53,901 nt of DNA from Mesorhizobium sp. J18 (GCF_007829525.1 NZ_VLJP01000034.1:110920-164820), one strand, 5' to 3'. Shown: positions 1 through 10,663, counted from the first letter of the stretch. The notes: generated by a model not told the origin, from the sequence alone. Translations and numbers: made by a program.

Positions 1-136
1 CGAAGGTGCCGAAGGTAAAGCTGCGCACGATTCGGATGAGAATCAGAAGGATCAGGAGCAGGATCAGCGCAGCAACGGTCCACATCAATGCGGAGGCATA
101 GCTTTCGCCTGCTATGTTGACAAACCATTCGCGCAT
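1..136 (-). CDS. FliO-like small membrane protein, N-terminal part
   Basis: This is the first 45 codons of a minus-strand gene that runs off the left edge. The peptide starts MREWFVNIAGE and goes straight into a strongly hydrophobic segment (about residues 17-35, rich in Leu and Ile) followed by a basic IRIVRSF stretch, so it is a single-pass N-terminally anchored protein. In rhizobia a short FliO-like protein of this shape sits next to cckA. That neighbourhood memory and the N-terminal topology are the only support; the diagnostic C-terminal part is outside the window. It is divergent from cckA. Confidence 0.45.
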   Translation of the reverse strand, partial: MREWFVNIAGESYASALMWTVAALILLLILLILIRIVRSFTFGTF

Positions 137-338
137 TCCGTCACTCCACCTCGCTATTCTCGTTAGCCGGTCAAACTAGGCACCTGGGCCGGAGCCTTCA
201 AGTTGGCAATCCGACCAAGGCGAACAAACCCGTTTGCAAATCAGACACCAACCGCTTTGCGAATCCCATGGACGAACTTCATGGCAACCTTGCGGAGATC
301 GGCGGCCTTGATATATGCCGGATACCCAGTAATGGCGG

Positions 339-2972
339 ATGCGCCGTCTATTCGGCATGACAGGCAGCAAACGAATGGCCAAGGATACCGGCGGCGAAAT
401 CCACACTGCCCCGATCGTCGACCAGAATTCGCGGCCCGGTGCCATCACCAGGCTCATCATATTCATCATAGTGCTGACGGGGGCCGCGATCGTCTTCGCG
501 ATCTTCCGCGAGAGGCTGGGTGACCCTTTCCTGCTCGGAATGCTGGGCATACTGGCCATGATCGGTGTCGGCTACCTGTTCGCCACCGCCATAGGCTTCA
601 TCCAGATCACGCCGCGCTCCACTGGCGACGACCTTTCCAAGGCCTTCGTGGATTCCATGACGGAAGGTCTGGTCGTGACGGATGCGAAAGGGCGGGTGCT
701 CTACGCCAATCGCGCCTATGCGGAGATGACAGGTGCGACCTCGGCTGCCGATGTGAAGACTGTCGAGGATCTGCTTTCGGACAATTCCGAGGCGGCTCCG
801 ATCATCGAACAACTCGCCGCCCGCCTGCGGGACGGCCAGCCCGATGACGGCGAATTTCGTCTTTCGCAAGCGATTCGGCCGGGCGGGGAGCCGGGAGCCC
901 GTTGGTATCGGGTCTGGGTACGCATCTTCAAGGTGCCGGGTCGCCGCCACCCGTTGTCGGCATGGTCGATAGCGGATATTTCCGGGGAACGGGCCGAACA
1001 GGAACGTTTTTTTCTCGATCTGCAGAAGGCGATCGACCATCTCGACCACGCGCCCGCCGGCTTCTTTGCCGCCGATCCAGACGGTCGTGTCACTTATGTC
1101 AATGCCACCCTTGCCGAATGGCTTGGCATCGATCTCGCCAATTTCGTGCCCGGCGCCGTGACGCTGCCCGAGATCGTTGCCGGCGACGGAATGGCGCTGC
1201 TGCGCGCCGTCAAGGCCGACCCGGGAACGGCCCGCAATGCCGTCATCGACCTCGATCTTGCGACCATAAAGGGCGAAGTGCTGCCCGTGCGCTTCATGCA
1301 TCGCGTCACGGCGACCCGCGACGGCGCGCCGGGCCAGACACGCACCATCGTCCTCAACAGGACGCTGGGCGAGGATGCCTCAGCCGATCTGCGCGCTTCG
1401 GAGATCCGCTTTACACGTTTCTTCAACTCGACACCCATGGCGATCGCCGGCGTGGATGGAGAAGGGCGCATATTGCGTACCAACGCGCCCTTCCTGTCGC
1501 TGTTTTCAAGCTTGGTGGATCAGGACGGCGTCGACAGGCATGTGCGGCTGGACAGCGTCATCCACCCGCGTGACCGTGAAACCTTTGCAGCGGCGATCGA
1601 AAAGGCCAAGCAGCACCAGGCCGATATCCTGCCCATCGACACCGTGCTCCCCGATAATGAGGAGCGCCATGTGCGCTTCTATGTCAGCGCTGTCACCGAT
1701 GCCGGCGGCGAGGAGGCGGAAGAGGCGGCGATCGTCTATGCCGTCGAGACGACCGAGCAGAAGGCGCTCGAGGCGCAAATGGCGCAGAGCCAGAAAATGC
1801 AGGCCGTAGGCCAACTCGCCGGAGGCATCGCGCACGACTTCAACAATGTGCTGACCGCCATCATAATGGCCTCCGACCTCCTGCTGACCAATCACCGGCC
1901 ATCCGACCCGTCCTTCCAGGACATCATGAACATCAAGCAGAATGCCAACCGCGCCGCCTCTCTGGTGCGGCAGCTATTGGCTTTCTCGCGGCGTCAGACG
2001 CTGCGGCCGGAAGTGCTCAACCTTACCGATGTGCTTGCGGACCTGCGCATGCTGCTTGCACGCCTGGTCGGTAACGACGTGACGCTCAATATCGAGCATG
2101 GCCGGGATCTCTGGCAGGTGAAGGCGGATATCGGCCAGTTCGAGCAGGTCATCGTCAATCTGGCGGTCAATGCGCGCGACGCCATGCCGGGCGGCGGTGA
2201 TCTGACGATCCGCACCCGCAATGTGCCGGCGGACGCATGCGCAGACTTCCATTATCGTGAGCTCGCGCCGGCGGATTACGTGCTGGTCGAGGTCGAGGAT
2301 ACGGGCTCCGGCATCGCCCCCGAAACGCTGAAGAAGATATTCGAGCCCTTCTTCACCACCAAGGAGGTGGGCAAGGGCACGGGTCTGGGGCTGTCGATGG
2401 TCTACGGTATCATCAAGCAGACCGGTGGCTTCATCTTCTGTGATTCGGAAGTGGGCAAAGGCACCGTCTTCCGCATCTTCCTGCCGCGCCACATGATCGA
2501 CGTGAAGCCGGCGGCCGAGGATGGCCAGCCTTCCGAAAACGGGATCAATGGCGATGCCGTACCCGCAGCAAAGACCAAGGAGGTCAATCGCGACCTTTCC
2601 GGCTCCGCCCGGGTGCTCCTTGTCGAGGATGAGGATGCGGTCCGTATGGGCGGCGTCCGGGCGCTATCCTCCCGCGGCTATGAGGTGCACGAGGCCTCAT
2701 CCGGCGTCGAGGCGCTTGAGATTTTCCGCGAGCTCGACGGCAAGATCGATATCGTGGTCTCCGACGTGGTCATGCCGGAAATGGATGGTCCAACCCTGCT
2801 CAGCGAATTGCGCAAGATTCAGCCGGACATCAAGTTCATCTTCGTTTCCGGCTACGCCGAGGATGCCTTTGCAAAGAACCTGCCCTCTGATGCGCAATTC
2901 GGCTTCCTTCCGAAACCCTTCTCCCTCAAGCAATTGGCGACCGTCGTGAAGGAGATGCTGGAGAAGGAGTAG
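339..2972 (+). CDS. cckA: Cell-cycle hybrid sensor histidine kinase CckA
   Basis: Membrane hybrid kinase that phosphorylates or dephosphorylates CtrA and CpdR through the phosphotransferase ChpT in alphaproteobacteria. Two membrane segments lie near residues 37-75. PAS-like sensor regions follow (roughly 100-215, 235-330 and 355-470). The dimerisation/phosphoacceptor helix carries GGIAHDFNN with His499, the HATPase domain has DTGSGI and [14 protein letters not shown], and a C-terminal receiver domain has the phosphoacceptor Asp809 in [12 protein letters not shown]. The order TM-PAS-HisKA-HATPase-REC and the length of about 870 residues fit CckA. The start is uncertain: ATGs at 339, 357 and 375 are all in frame and none has a strong ribosome binding site. 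Confidence 0.93.
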   Translation: MRRLFGMTGSKRMAKDTGGEIHTAPIVDQNSRPGAITRLIIFIIVLTGAAIVFAIFRERLGDPFLLGMLGILAMIGVGYLFATAIGFIQITPRSTGDDLSKAFVDSMTEGLVVTDAKGRVLYANRAYAEMTGATSAADVKTVEDLLSDNSEAAPIIEQLAARLRDGQPDDGEFRLSQAIRPGGEPGARWYRVWVRIFKVPGRRHPLSAWSIADISGERAEQERFFLDLQKAIDHLDHAPAGFFAADPDGRVTYVNATLAEWLGIDLANFVPGAVTLPEIVAGDGMALLRAVKADPGTARNAVIDLDLATIKGEVLPVRFMHRVTATRDGAPGQTRTIVLNRTLGEDASADLRASEIRFTRFFNSTPMAIAGVDGEGRILRTNAPFLSLFSSLVDQDGVDRHVRLDSVIHPRDRETFAAAIEKAKQHQADILPIDTVLPDNEERHVRFYVSAVTDAGGEEAEEAAIVYAVETTEQKALEAQMAQSQKMQAVGQLAGGIAHDFNNVLTAIIMASDLLLTNHRPSDPSFQDIMNIKQNANRAASLVRQLLAFSRRQTLRPEVLNLTDVLADLRMLLARLVGNDVTLNIEHGRDLWQVKADIGQFEQVIVNLAVNARDAMPGGGDLTIRTRNVPADACADFHYRELAPADYVLVEVEDTGSGIAPETLKKIFEPFFTTKEVGKGTGLGLSMVYGIIKQTGGFIFCDSEVGKGTVFRIFLPRHMIDVKPAAEDGQPSENGINGDAVPAAKTKEVNRDLSGSARVLLVEDEDAVRMGGVRALSSRGYEVHEASSGVEALEIFRELDGKIDIVVSDVVMPEMDGPTLLSELRKIQPDIKFIFVSGYAEDAFAKNLPSDAQFGFLPKPFSLKQLATVVKEMLEKE

Positions 2973-3021
2973 CGAGCAGGCCCTTCCCGCGGCACCGAGG
3001 ACTACGAAGGAACTCGCATCG

Positions 3022-4326
3022 CTATACGGTGACAGGCTGGCGGACGCGTTTCTCCGTGCCAAAGATCTTGAGATAACGCTCGATCTCCTTCGGGTCTCCG
3101 GTTGCCTTTTCCGGGTTGTCGGAAAGCTTTACGGCGGGCCGGCCGTTGGCGCTCGTCACCTTGCAGACGACCGAGATCGCTTTCAGCCGGTCGATTTCGC
3201 GTGGGGCGCAATCCTCGAAATCGTTGGTAAGATTGGTGCCCCAGCCGAAGGACATCCGCACGCGGCCCTCGAAATGCCGGTAGGTCTTTTCGATCGAGTC
3301 GACGTCCAGAGCGTCCGAGAAAATAAGCAGTTTCTCGCGCGGGTCCTTGCCCTTCTCGCGCCACCAGCGGAGGATGCGCTCGCCACCCTCTATCGGCGGA
3401 GAGCTGTCCGGACGGAAGCCCGTCCAGTCCGCAACCCAGTTGGGTGCCGAACGCAGGAAAGCTTCGGTGCCGAATGCGTCGGGAAGCACGATCAGCAGGT
3501 TGCCGCCATAATAGCTTTGCCAATCCTGCAGCACCTTATAGGGGGCGGCCTTCAGTTCTTTTTCATCATTCGCCAGCGCCGCCAGGACCATCGGAAGTTC
3601 GTGGGCATTGGTGCCCAGGGCCTCCAGATCGGTATCCATGGCGAGCAGCACATTGGACGTGCCGGTGAAGGCATCGCCAATACCTTCCTTCAACGCCTCC
3701 ACGCACCAGCGCTGCCAGAGGAAGGAGTGGCGGCGGCGCGTGCCGAAATCAGAAATCCTGATTTCAGGCAGCTTCTTCAGCCGTTCGACCTTGGACCAGA
3801 CTTTCGCCTTTGCGCGGGCATAGAGAACGTCGAGTGCGAAAGGCCCGAGTGAGCGCATGGCGGCGCGCGACCGTAGCTCATTGATGATCGCAAGAGCCGG
3901 TATCTCCCACATGGACGTTTCCATCCAGGGTCCATGGAAATGCAGCTCGAATTGCCCATTGCGGCTGGAAAGCTCGTATTCGGGCAGGCGGAAATCCTGC
4001 AGCCAGGCCAGGAAATCGGGCTGAAAGATCTGCTTGCGGCCGTAAAAGGTGTTACCGGCCAGCCAAATCATCTCCTTCTTGGTAAAACGGATGGAGCGTG
4101 CGTGGTCGAGCTGCTCCCGAAGCTCGCCCTCGTCGATCTCCTCGGCCAGCCGGGTCTGGTCGTTGCGGTTGATGAGCGAGAAGGTAGCGCTGACATGGGG
4201 ATATAGCCTCCAGATCATCTGCAGCATCAGAAGTTTATAGAAATCCGTATCGAGCAGACTCCGACAGATCGGATCCAGCTTCCAGGTGTGATTGTAGACG
4301 CGTCGGGCGATGTCGGTTTTGGGCAT
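3022..4326 (-). CDS. pncB: Nicotinate phosphoribosyltransferase
   Basis: First step of the Preiss-Handler route: nicotinate + PRPP (with ATP) gives nicotinate mononucleotide for NAD. The 434-residue protein has the family hallmarks [13 protein letters not shown] near the N terminus, [12 protein letters not shown] in the middle, GTSNVLLA, and a phosphate-binding [11 protein letters not shown] near the C terminus. The length is normal for the bacterial enzyme. The start was placed at the ATG of [19 protein letters not shown]; an in-frame upstream start would add 21 residues not typical of the family. It is transcribed towards cckA with a 49-base gap between stops. Confidence 0.95.
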   Translation of the reverse strand: MPKTDIARRVYNHTWKLDPICRSLLDTDFYKLLMLQMIWRLYPHVSATFSLINRNDQTRLAEEIDEGELREQLDHARSIRFTKKEMIWLAGNTFYGRKQIFQPDFLAWLQDFRLPEYELSSRNGQFELHFHGPWMETSMWEIPALAIINELRSRAAMRSLGPFALDVLYARAKAKVWSKVERLKKLPEIRISDFGTRRRHSFLWQRWCVEALKEGIGDAFTGTSNVLLAMDTDLEALGTNAHELPMVLAALANDEKELKAAPYKVLQDWQSYYGGNLLIVLPDAFGTEAFLRSAPNWVADWTGFRPDSSPPIEGGERILRWWREKGKDPREKLLIFSDALDVDSIEKTYRHFEGRVRMSFGWGTNLTNDFEDCAPREIDRLKAISVVCKVTSANGRPAVKLSDNPEKATGDPKEIERYLKIFGTEKRVRQPVTV

Positions 4327-4490
4327 TGGATGGTCTGCTGTCTCGCGAGTGCCGGTGGGTGGAAGACTTCGCACGGACCCGTAAGGCATTCAAGCGCTTA
4401 CCCATGGGCGGAACAACCTCATAGCTTCGTGAGTTAACGTTCTTTGTCGAACCGGGAGACGACGAGGGGTCAACTCTTGAGGAAGAGGTT

Positions 4491-4832
4491 ATGTTTGGCC
4501 CTAGCCGTCGTTTGCTGCTCGCCATGCCGGCCGTTGGGCTTCTTGCGGTCGGACTGCTGATCACCACAGCCAATCCCGGAAAGGCCCATGAAGCGCCAAC
4601 AGGTTGGGAATATCCCTATTCCTGCTGTGCGAACCAGGATTGCCGGGAAGTGTCGAAGGCGGCAATCAGCGAACGGCCGGAGGGTTACGTCATCAATCAA
4701 ACCGGCGAGGTGGTGAACTACCACGACAAGCGGCTGCGCCGTTCCCCGGATGGCAGGTATCATTGGTGTTCGGTGGCAGGATCCGACACATCGCGAACGA
4801 TCTGCCTCTTCGTGCCGCTCCAGCTTTACTGA
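4491..4832 (+). CDS. Small secreted cysteine-containing protein
   Basis: A 113-residue protein with a clear signal peptide (basic start, hydrophobic core LLLAMPAVGLLAVGLLI, then an alanine/histidine cleavage region near residue 33). The mature part opens HEAPTGWEYPYSCCANQDCREV, with a CC...DC cluster and a later HWC and IC cysteine, so it is probably periplasmic with two disulfides or a metal site. I recall similar short 'WYP..CC...DC' exported proteins of unknown function in alphaproteobacteria; no function is assigned. GAGGAAGAGG just upstream is a good ribosome binding site. Confidence 0.75.
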   Translation: MFGPSRRLLLAMPAVGLLAVGLLITTANPGKAHEAPTGWEYPYSCCANQDCREVSKAAISERPEGYVINQTGEVVNYHDKRLRRSPDGRYHWCSVAGSDTSRTICLFVPLQLY

Positions 4833-4924
4833 CGGCACAATCAACAATCTCTCCCGAGCCTGTGCTCGGAAGGCATGGGCAGGCCGACAAGCCATACGGA
4901 AGCTCGCCGGCCATGTTCATGCCG

Positions 4925-5359
4925 TTACCAGATGAGCGCGTTGCGCAGCCGCGAAAGCATGCCCGTCTGGGATGACCGGTCGACGGCCGCTCTGACGTGT
5001 TGAGCAGCCGTTGCCGCCGTCATCGAGGCTCCGAAATGGCAATAGCAGACGATCTCGTGCAACTGCCAATCCGTGATCTCGAAGAACCGCTTGGCCTCGC
5101 CATAGGTGTCGTCCTTCAGCCCCTCGGCCCGAAGAACAGGATCCTCGAACGCGACCGAAAGCGGCGAACCGGCACTGCGCATGGCTTCACGCTTGCGGAT
5201 GGGCTGGTACTCTGTACCCGAAAGCGTCGCGAGCACCCGATCAGGCACGCGCTCCAAAAGCTCGGCCCAACGACCGAGGCGTTGCTCGCGTGTCATGGAA
5301 GCACGGCCGGTTTCGATTTCGGCGACTGACTTCAGTTCGTCAAGGGTCTTGTGCTGCAT
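4925..5359 (-). CDS. Conserved hypothetical protein (144 aa)
   Basis: Soluble 144-residue protein, no signal peptide or membrane segment. It begins MQHKTLDELKSVAEIE and contains a charged helical first half and a segment EITDWQLHEIVCYCHFGASM with a CYC pair. I do not recognise a domain. Coding evidence is a long open frame with codon use like its neighbours and a GGAGG-type ribosome binding site before the ATG. It converges with the secreted protein at 4491-4832 and is the last gene before the carboxylase subunit, from which it is separated by 163 bases holding its own presumed promoter. Confidence 0.7.
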   Translation of the reverse strand: MQHKTLDELKSVAEIETGRASMTREQRLGRWAELLERVPDRVLATLSGTEYQPIRKREAMRSAGSPLSVAFEDPVLRAEGLKDDTYGEAKRFFEITDWQLHEIVCYCHFGASMTAATAAQHVRAAVDRSSQTGMLSRLRNALIW

Positions 5360-5522
5360 GCTGGCCTCCTACCGTTATGGTATGGCCCGTCCCTTTCAAC
5401 TTCCGCCCGTAAGAACCGTGACTCCGATGCTTCGCTTAGTCCAGTAGGATCAAGCGCGCTTATGTTCAATTTTGCGCGCGCTGCTTTACATTGCCATACG
5501 AGTTGCACGACGGGCCCGCTGC

Positions 5523-7055
5523 TTACAACGGTATATTGTCGTGCTTCTTCCAGGGATTCTTCAGATCCTTGTTGCGCAGCATGCGCAACGCCCGCGCTAC
5601 CCGCTTGCGCGTCGAATGAGGCATGATGACTTCATCGATATAGCCGCGCTCGGCAGCCACGAAGGGCGACAGAAATCGGTCTTCATACATCTTCGTGTGG
5701 GCAGCGATCTTCTCGGGATCGTCGATATCCTTGCGGAAGATGATCTCGACCGCGCCCTTGGCGCCCATAACGGCGATCTGAGCCGTTGGCCAGGCATAAT
5801 TCACATCCCCGCGCAAATGCTTGGAGGCCATGACGTCATAGGCACCGCCGAAGGCCTTGCGTGTGATGATGGTAATTTTCGGCACAGTCGCTTCGGCATA
5901 GGCGAAAAGCAGCTTCGCGCCGTGCTTGATGAGGCCGCCATATTCCTGCGCCGTGCCCGGCAGGAAGCCGGGAACATCGACGAAGGTGACGATCGGAATG
6001 TTGAAGCAGTCGCAGAAGCGGACGAAGCGGGCAGCCTTGCGCGAGGCATCTGAATCCAGCACGCCGGCAAGCACCATGGGCTGGTTGGCGACGAAACCGA
6101 CTGTTCGGCCTTCGATGCGACCGAAGCCGGTCACGATGTTCTTCGCGAAACTCTCCTGGATTTCGAAGAAATCGCCTTCGTCGGCGGTCTTCAGGATCAG
6201 TTCCTTGATGTCATAGGGTTTGTTGGCATTGTCCGGGATCAGACGATCCAGTGAATAGTCATCGTCCGTTACGCTCTGGAAGCATTCGATTTCCGGGATT
6301 TCACCCGTATTCGACTGCGGCAGGAAGTCGACCAGCCGCCGCATCTGCAAGAGGGCTTCGATGTCGTTGTCATAAGCGCCATCGGCGATGGAGGATTTCG
6401 TCGTGTGGACGGAAGCGCCGCCGAGCTGTTCGGACGTGACCGTCTCGTTGGTGACAGTCTTCACGACATCGGGTCCGGTGACGAACATGTATGAGGTATC
6501 GCGGACCATGAAGATGAAATCGGTCATGGCCGGCGAATAGACGTCGCCGCCGGCGCAGGGGCCCATGATCACGGAAATCTGCGGGATGACGCCCGAGGCA
6601 AGCACATTGCGCTGGAAGATTTCGGCATAGCCGCCCAGTGCCGCCACGCCTTCCTGGATGCGCGCGCCACCGGCATCGTAAAAGCCGATGATCGGTGCCC
6701 GATTCTTCAAGGCCATGTCCTGGACCTTGATCACCTTCTCCGCATGGGCTTCGGAGAGCGAGCCGCCGAAGACGGTGAAATCCTTGGCAAAGACGAAAAC
6801 GGTGCGACCATTGACCGTGCCCCAGCCGGTCACTACGCCGTCGCCTGCGATCTTCGTCTTCTCCATGCCGAAATCCGTCGAACGATGTTCGACGAACATA
6901 TCGAATTCTTCGAAGGAACCCTCGTCGAGAAAAGTCTCGATGCGCTCACGCGCCGTCAGCTTACCTTTGGCGTGCTGGGCGTCTATGCGTACCTGCCCGC
7001 CGCCTATACGGGCAACGGCGCGGCGGCGTTCGAGTTCGATGAGGACTTCCTTCAT
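5523..7055 (-). CDS. pccB: Acyl-CoA (propionyl-CoA) carboxylase beta subunit
   Basis: Carboxyltransferase subunit of a biotin-dependent acyl-CoA carboxylase: transfers CO2 from carboxybiotin to propionyl- or acetyl-CoA, feeding methylmalonyl-CoA metabolism. The 510 residues show both crotonase-like halves, with [19 protein letters not shown] and [17 protein letters not shown] in the first, [10 protein letters not shown], and the second-half [16 protein letters not shown] and [11 protein letters not shown]. Length and ending KKHDNIPL are typical of PccB. The matching biotin-carrying alpha subunit is not in this window. It lies 78 bases downstream of gloA on the same strand and may be co-transcribed. 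Confidence 0.93.
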   Translation of the reverse strand: MKEVLIELERRRAVARIGGGQVRIDAQHAKGKLTARERIETFLDEGSFEEFDMFVEHRSTDFGMEKTKIAGDGVVTGWGTVNGRTVFVFAKDFTVFGGSLSEAHAEKVIKVQDMALKNRAPIIGFYDAGGARIQEGVAALGGYAEIFQRNVLASGVIPQISVIMGPCAGGDVYSPAMTDFIFMVRDTSYMFVTGPDVVKTVTNETVTSEQLGGASVHTTKSSIADGAYDNDIEALLQMRRLVDFLPQSNTGEIPEIECFQSVTDDDYSLDRLIPDNANKPYDIKELILKTADEGDFFEIQESFAKNIVTGFGRIEGRTVGFVANQPMVLAGVLDSDASRKAARFVRFCDCFNIPIVTFVDVPGFLPGTAQEYGGLIKHGAKLLFAYAEATVPKITIITRKAFGGAYDVMASKHLRGDVNYAWPTAQIAVMGAKGAVEIIFRKDIDDPEKIAAHTKMYEDRFLSPFVAAERGYIDEVIMPHSTRKRVARALRMLRNKDLKNPWKKHDNIPL

Positions 7056-7133
7056 ATGCGCTCCTCCGGAATGTCAGCTTTGTGAAGCTGTTAGCATGCC
7101 GGAGGAGGGAGGCAAATATGCCGAAGGACAGGG

Positions 7134-7574
7134 CTACCAGGTGCCGGTATTGCCCATCGAGGCCCAGGGTTCAGCCTTCTCCTTGGCTTGACCCTTCTGC
7201 AAAAGCTCGATCGAGATGCCATCGGGCGACCGAACGAAGGCCATGCGTCCGTCACGCGGCGGTCGGTTGATCGTGACGCCGCTGTCCATCAGACGTTGGC
7301 AGGTGGCGTAGATATCGTCCACCTCATAGGCAAGATGGCCGAAATTGCGACCGCCCTGATAATCCTCCGGATCCCAGTTGTAGGTGAGTTCCACCAGCGG
7401 AGCCTTGTTGGCGAGAGCGGCCTCCTTGTCACCCGGCGCGGCGAGGAAGATCAACGTATACCGGCCGTTCTCGTCGTCCATCCGGTTGACCTCTTCGAGA
7501 CCGAGTTTGTTGCAGTAGAAATCGAGGGATTCGTCCACGTCTTTGACGCGAACCATGGTGTGCAGATAACGCAT
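7134..7574 (-). CDS. gloA: Lactoylglutathione lyase (glyoxalase I)
   Basis: Metal-dependent isomerisation of the methylglyoxal-glutathione hemithioacetal to S-lactoylglutathione. The 146-residue protein has the two-module vicinal-oxygen-chelate fold with the four metal ligands visible as His5, Glu62, His80 and Glu123, close to the spacing of the E. coli nickel enzyme. Characteristic runs are [20 protein letters not shown] and [12 protein letters not shown] methylmalonyl-CoA epimerase would be tempting beside a PccB gene, but the sequence is glyoxalase I type. Divergent from the cold-shock gene. Confidence 0.92.
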   Translation of the reverse strand: MRYLHTMVRVKDVDESLDFYCNKLGLEEVNRMDDENGRYTLIFLAAPGDKEAALANKAPLVELTYNWDPEDYQGGRNFGHLAYEVDDIYATCQRLMDSGVTINRPPRDGRMAFVRSPDGISIELLQKGQAKEKAEPWASMGNTGTW

Positions 7575-7811
7575 TCCGTGCTTCCTCAGTTATGCCTGAC
7601 AGGCGGATACATAGGGTGCGGGAGCGATCCGGGGCAACCTCGTTCGAGGGAGAATCACTCTGATCAGCGGAGGCAACTTCTAACCCGATCCTCAGTATTT
7701 TCGTGAACGCCTGTCGAAAAATGGCGGGTGGCCCTTGCTAAGTCAGGAACAGCCGATGTTATTCTTGCTGGCAGAATCATTTGCGTGTTTGGAAGACGAA
7801 AGGTGCGTTGA

Positions 7812-8408
7812 ATGGGGGAGAAGGCCTCGCCGGAGAGGCGTTATCCAGCCAGTGGCGATGCCCTGACGGCGGATGACAGTGCCGATTCCACTAACATCGC
7901 GGAAATTTCCGGCGCGATCAAATGGTTCGATGTCGCCAAGGGGTTTGGATTCGTTCTGCCGGATCAGTCCGGGGTCGGTGACGTGCTCCTGCATGTAACT
8001 TGCCTGCGGCGCGACGGATATCAGACCGCTCTTGAGGGCGCGCGCGTCGTCTGTCTTGCCAAGCGTGGCGAACGCGGCCTGCAGGCCTTTCGCATCATTT
8101 CAATGGACACATCGACCGCGGTGCACCCCGCGGAAGACCAGGCGCAGCGCACCCATGTGGCCGTATCGCCGGAAAGCGGCCTCGAGCGCGCCCTGGTGAA
8201 ATGGTTCAACCGTACCAAGGGGTTCGGCTTCCTGACGCGTGGCGAGGGTACGGAAGATATCTTCGTCCATATGGAAACGCTTCGCCGCTATGGAGTGACG
8301 GAACTGCGGCCCGGCCAGGTGGTTCTGGTGCGCTACGGCCGCGGCGAAAAAGGCCTCATGGCTGCCGAAATCTACCCCGATATGGGTACATTGCCGGTTT
8401 CGCATTGA
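7812..8408 (+). CDS. Double cold-shock-domain protein
   Basis: A 198-residue nucleic-acid-binding protein made of two complete cold-shock domains. The first has GAIKWFDVAKGFGFVLPD and DVLLHVTCLRR (about residues 33-100); the second has ALVKWFNRTKGFGFLTRGEG and DIFVHMETLRR (about 125-190), joined by a 25-residue linker. Both RNP1 (KGFGF) and RNP2 (VLLHV / IFVHM) motifs are intact, so both should bind single-stranded RNA or DNA. Double-CSD proteins are common in alphaproteobacteria, where some members act in stationary phase or stress; the role here is inferred only. Confidence 0.92.
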   Translation: MGEKASPERRYPASGDALTADDSADSTNIAEISGAIKWFDVAKGFGFVLPDQSGVGDVLLHVTCLRRDGYQTALEGARVVCLAKRGERGLQAFRIISMDTSTAVHPAEDQAQRTHVAVSPESGLERALVKWFNRTKGFGFLTRGEGTEDIFVHMETLRRYGVTELRPGQVVLVRYGRGEKGLMAAEIYPDMGTLPVSH

Positions 8409-8440
8409 AAGATAACGAAACGCCGGCGGTGCGAGGTCCG

Positions 8441-8947
8441 ATGGCTGCTTTCGCCAAACTTCTTTCTCGCCTTCTGGCGGGGCTGCTTCCACTCCTGCTC
8501 CTGTTTGCTGCAACCGTACCGGCCAGTACGGCCGAGGGACAGGCTATGGTCCTGCCTGTCGATCCCGCGAGGCTGACTGTCGAAACGACCCGGGGCGAAC
8601 GCTCTTTTTCCATAGAGATTGCGGATGATGGAGAGGAACGGGCGAGGGGCCTTATGTTCCGCCAGTCCATGGCGGACGATCATGGCATGCTGTTCGTCTT
8701 CGAGGAAAGCCGTCCGCTTGCTTTCTGGATGAAGAACACGCCGATGCCGCTTGATCTGGTATTCATTGCGGGTAACGGTCGTGTGATCGCAATCCTGCCT
8801 GGTGAGCCCTATTCGACGGCGCCGATCGGACCCGGCGAACCAGCGCGGTTCGTGCTCGAACTAAAGGCAGGAACCGCGCAAAAAACGGGGATCACGGTTG
8901 GCGACAGGCTGCGTCATCCGAAAATCGACCGTGTCGCCGGCCGGTGA
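8441..8947 (+). CDS. Exported DUF192 family protein
   Basis: A 168-residue protein with a signal peptide (LLAGLLPLLLLFAATVPASTAEG) and a DUF192 domain: RGLMFRQSMADDHGMLFVFEE, then LAFWMKNTPMPLDLVFI and GEPARFVLELKAG. The family is a small periplasmic or archaeal beta-barrel of unsettled function. The start was chosen at 8441 because an AGG sits at the right distance, the signal peptide begins there, and in-frame sequence upstream belongs to the cold-shock gene read out of frame. It starts 32 bases after the cold-shock stop, so the two may be an operon ending at the strong terminator at 8991. Confidence 0.88.
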   Translation: MAAFAKLLSRLLAGLLPLLLLFAATVPASTAEGQAMVLPVDPARLTVETTRGERSFSIEIADDGEERARGLMFRQSMADDHGMLFVFEESRPLAFWMKNTPMPLDLVFIAGNGRVIAILPGEPYSTAPIGPGEPARFVLELKAGTAQKTGITVGDRLRHPKIDRVAGR

Positions 8948-8990
8948 GTGGCTTCGGCGTATAATGCTTGCCTGTTCTGCGATCCGGTGG

Positions 8991-9020
8991 AAAAAAGAGG
9001 GATCATCGTTCCCTCTTTTG
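8991..9020 (+). terminator. Rho-independent terminator after the DUF192 gene
   Basis: A perfect 10-bp inverted repeat (AAAAGAGGGA ... TCCCTCTTTT) with a 7-base loop at 9003-9009. Arms rich in A and T at the base make it usable from either strand. It lies 44 bases after the DUF192 stop and just before the hydrolase gene at 9042. Confidence 0.8.
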
Positions 9021-9041
9021 TAATGGATTCCAGCCTTAATA

Positions 9042-9797
9042 ATGCAGTCCTTCTCCCATGACGGTTTCGACATAGCTTTCATTGACGAAGGCGAGGGCGA
9101 TCCGATCCTTCTCATCCACGGTTTCGCTTCCAATCATTTCGTCAACTGGGTCTCCCCGGGCTGGACGAAGACGCTGCGCGAGGCTGGCTATCGTGTGGTT
9201 GCCCTGGACAATCGAGGGCATGGCCGCTCGTCCAGGAGTTACGATCCGGCCGATTACACCCCGCCCAAGATGGCAAGTGATGCCGTTGCTCTCCTGGACC
9301 GCCTGGACATCGGACGCGCCCATCTGTTCGGCTATTCCATGGGCGCACGGCTGGCGGCATTCGTTGCTCTGCAGGCACCGGAGAAGGTGGCGACGCTGAT
9401 TTTCGGCGGGCTTGGCATCGGCATGGTGGAAGGTGTGGGGGAATGGGATGTCATTGCCGACGCACTCTCGGCGGAAGATCCGGGCGCCGTCACCGATGCG
9501 CGCGGCCAGATGTTCCGCAAATTCGCGGATCAGACCAGGAGCGACCGTCACGCACTTGCGGCCTGCATCGCCACGTCCCGCGAATTGCTGAGCGCCGAGC
9601 AGGTGGCACAAATCGGCCAGCCGACGCTCGTTGCGGTCGGCACGAAGGATGATATCGGCGGCTCGCCCGAACGGCTGGCCGAACTCATGCCGAACGCCGT
9701 GGCATTCGCCGTGGAAGGCAGGGACCACATGCTTTCGGTCGGGGATCGCACATTCAAGACGCGCGTGCTGGAATTTCTGAAGGAGAATCCGCTTTGA
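9042..9797 (+). CDS. Alpha/beta hydrolase
   Basis: A 251-residue alpha/beta hydrolase. HGFASN forms the oxyanion-hole strand, GYSMG carries the nucleophile Ser99, and the catalytic His is in EGRDHMLSV near the C terminus. No signal peptide, so cytoplasmic. Related proteins are annotated as esterases or 3-oxoadipate enol-lactonases, but nothing nearby fixes the substrate. Its TGA overlaps the TTG start of the next hydrolase, so the two are translationally coupled. Confidence 0.87.
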   Translation: MQSFSHDGFDIAFIDEGEGDPILLIHGFASNHFVNWVSPGWTKTLREAGYRVVALDNRGHGRSSRSYDPADYTPPKMASDAVALLDRLDIGRAHLFGYSMGARLAAFVALQAPEKVATLIFGGLGIGMVEGVGEWDVIADALSAEDPGAVTDARGQMFRKFADQTRSDRHALAACIATSRELLSAEQVAQIGQPTLVAVGTKDDIGGSPERLAELMPNAVAFAVEGRDHMLSVGDRTFKTRVLEFLKENPL

Positions 9798-10663
9798 TCG
9801 AGAGGAAGGAGATCGAATTCGAGGGTGCGGAAGGCAACCGCCTGGCAGGCGATGTGTGGGGTGAAAGCGGCCATCCCGTCATTTTTCTCCACGGCGGCGG
9901 ACAGACCCGGCGGGCCTGGGACGCCACCGCCGAGCGCGTGGCAGCGAATGGGATGCGCGCCATCACGGTCGATCAGCGCGGTCATGGCGAAAGCGAGTGG
10001 GTCCGGAGCGGTCACTATTCCTTCGCGGATTTCTCGGAGGATGTGGAAGCGATTGTGAGGCAGGTCGAAAACCTGTTCCATGCCCGGCCTTCCGCCGTTG
10101 GCGCCTCGCTTGGCGGCCTGTCCTGTCTTGTTGCGGTAACGCGGCACCCGTCGCTGCTGGAATCGCTCATTCTGGTCGATGTCACGCCGAAAATGGACCC
10201 CGAAGGGGTAGCCAAGGTGCGCGGCTTCATGGCCGAGCGCATGGAGGAAGGCTTTGCTTCGCTTGAAGAGGCTTCCGAAGCCATTGCGCGCTACCTTCCG
10301 CATCGCAAGCGCCCGAATTCGCTTGACGGGCTGCGCAAGAACCTGCGGCTCGATGCCGATGGGCGTTATCGCTGGCATTGGGACCCGGCGATGATGCGGG
10401 AAAACCGCGGACTGAGTGCCGAGGGGCGCGGATTGATGGAAGAGGTGATGGCGAATTTGCCGAACCTGCATCTTCCGGTGCTTCTCGTGCGAGGTATGCA
10501 GTCGGAGCTTGTCCATGAAGTGCATGCCAGGGAATTCGTCGATCTGGCGCCTTCGGCGGCCTATGTGGATGTCGGCGGCGCGGGGCACATGGTGGCCGGC
10601 GACCGCAACGACGTATTCTGCTCCGCCATACTGGACTTTCTGACTGACCGCCGGGCCGCCTGA
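9794..10663 (+). CDS. Alpha/beta hydrolase (second of a pair)
   Basis: A 289-residue alpha/beta hydrolase of the haloalkane-dehalogenase/epoxide-hydrolase-like branch. FLHGGGQTRRAW forms the oxyanion loop, GASLGG holds the nucleophile Ser105, and GAGHMVAGDRND holds the catalytic His. The start codon is TTG at 9794, sharing bases with the upstream stop; the upstream AAGGAGAA is its ribosome binding site. It is only moderately similar to its upstream partner, so the pair looks like two different enzymes of one operon rather than a fresh duplication. Substrate unknown. Confidence 0.87.
   Translation: MIERKEIEFEGAEGNRLAGDVWGESGHPVIFLHGGGQTRRAWDATAERVAANGMRAITVDQRGHGESEWVRSGHYSFADFSEDVEAIVRQVENLFHARPSAVGASLGGLSCLVAVTRHPSLLESLILVDVTPKMDPEGVAKVRGFMAERMEEGFASLEEASEAIARYLPHRKRPNSLDGLRKNLRLDADGRYRWHWDPAMMRENRGLSAEGRGLMEEVMANLPNLHLPVLLVRGMQSELVHEVHAREFVDLAPSAAYVDVGGAGHMVAGDRNDVFCSAILDFLTDRRAA

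Noticed and set aside
348-1301. 317-residue frame antisense to cckA
   Set aside because: Composition and His/Gly-rich nonsense-like sequence are typical of antisense shadow in GC-rich DNA; cckA on the other strand has clear domains.
7134-7574. Glyoxalase gene as methylmalonyl-CoA epimerase because of pccB next door
   Set aside because: The metal-ligand spacing and motifs are those of glyoxalase I.
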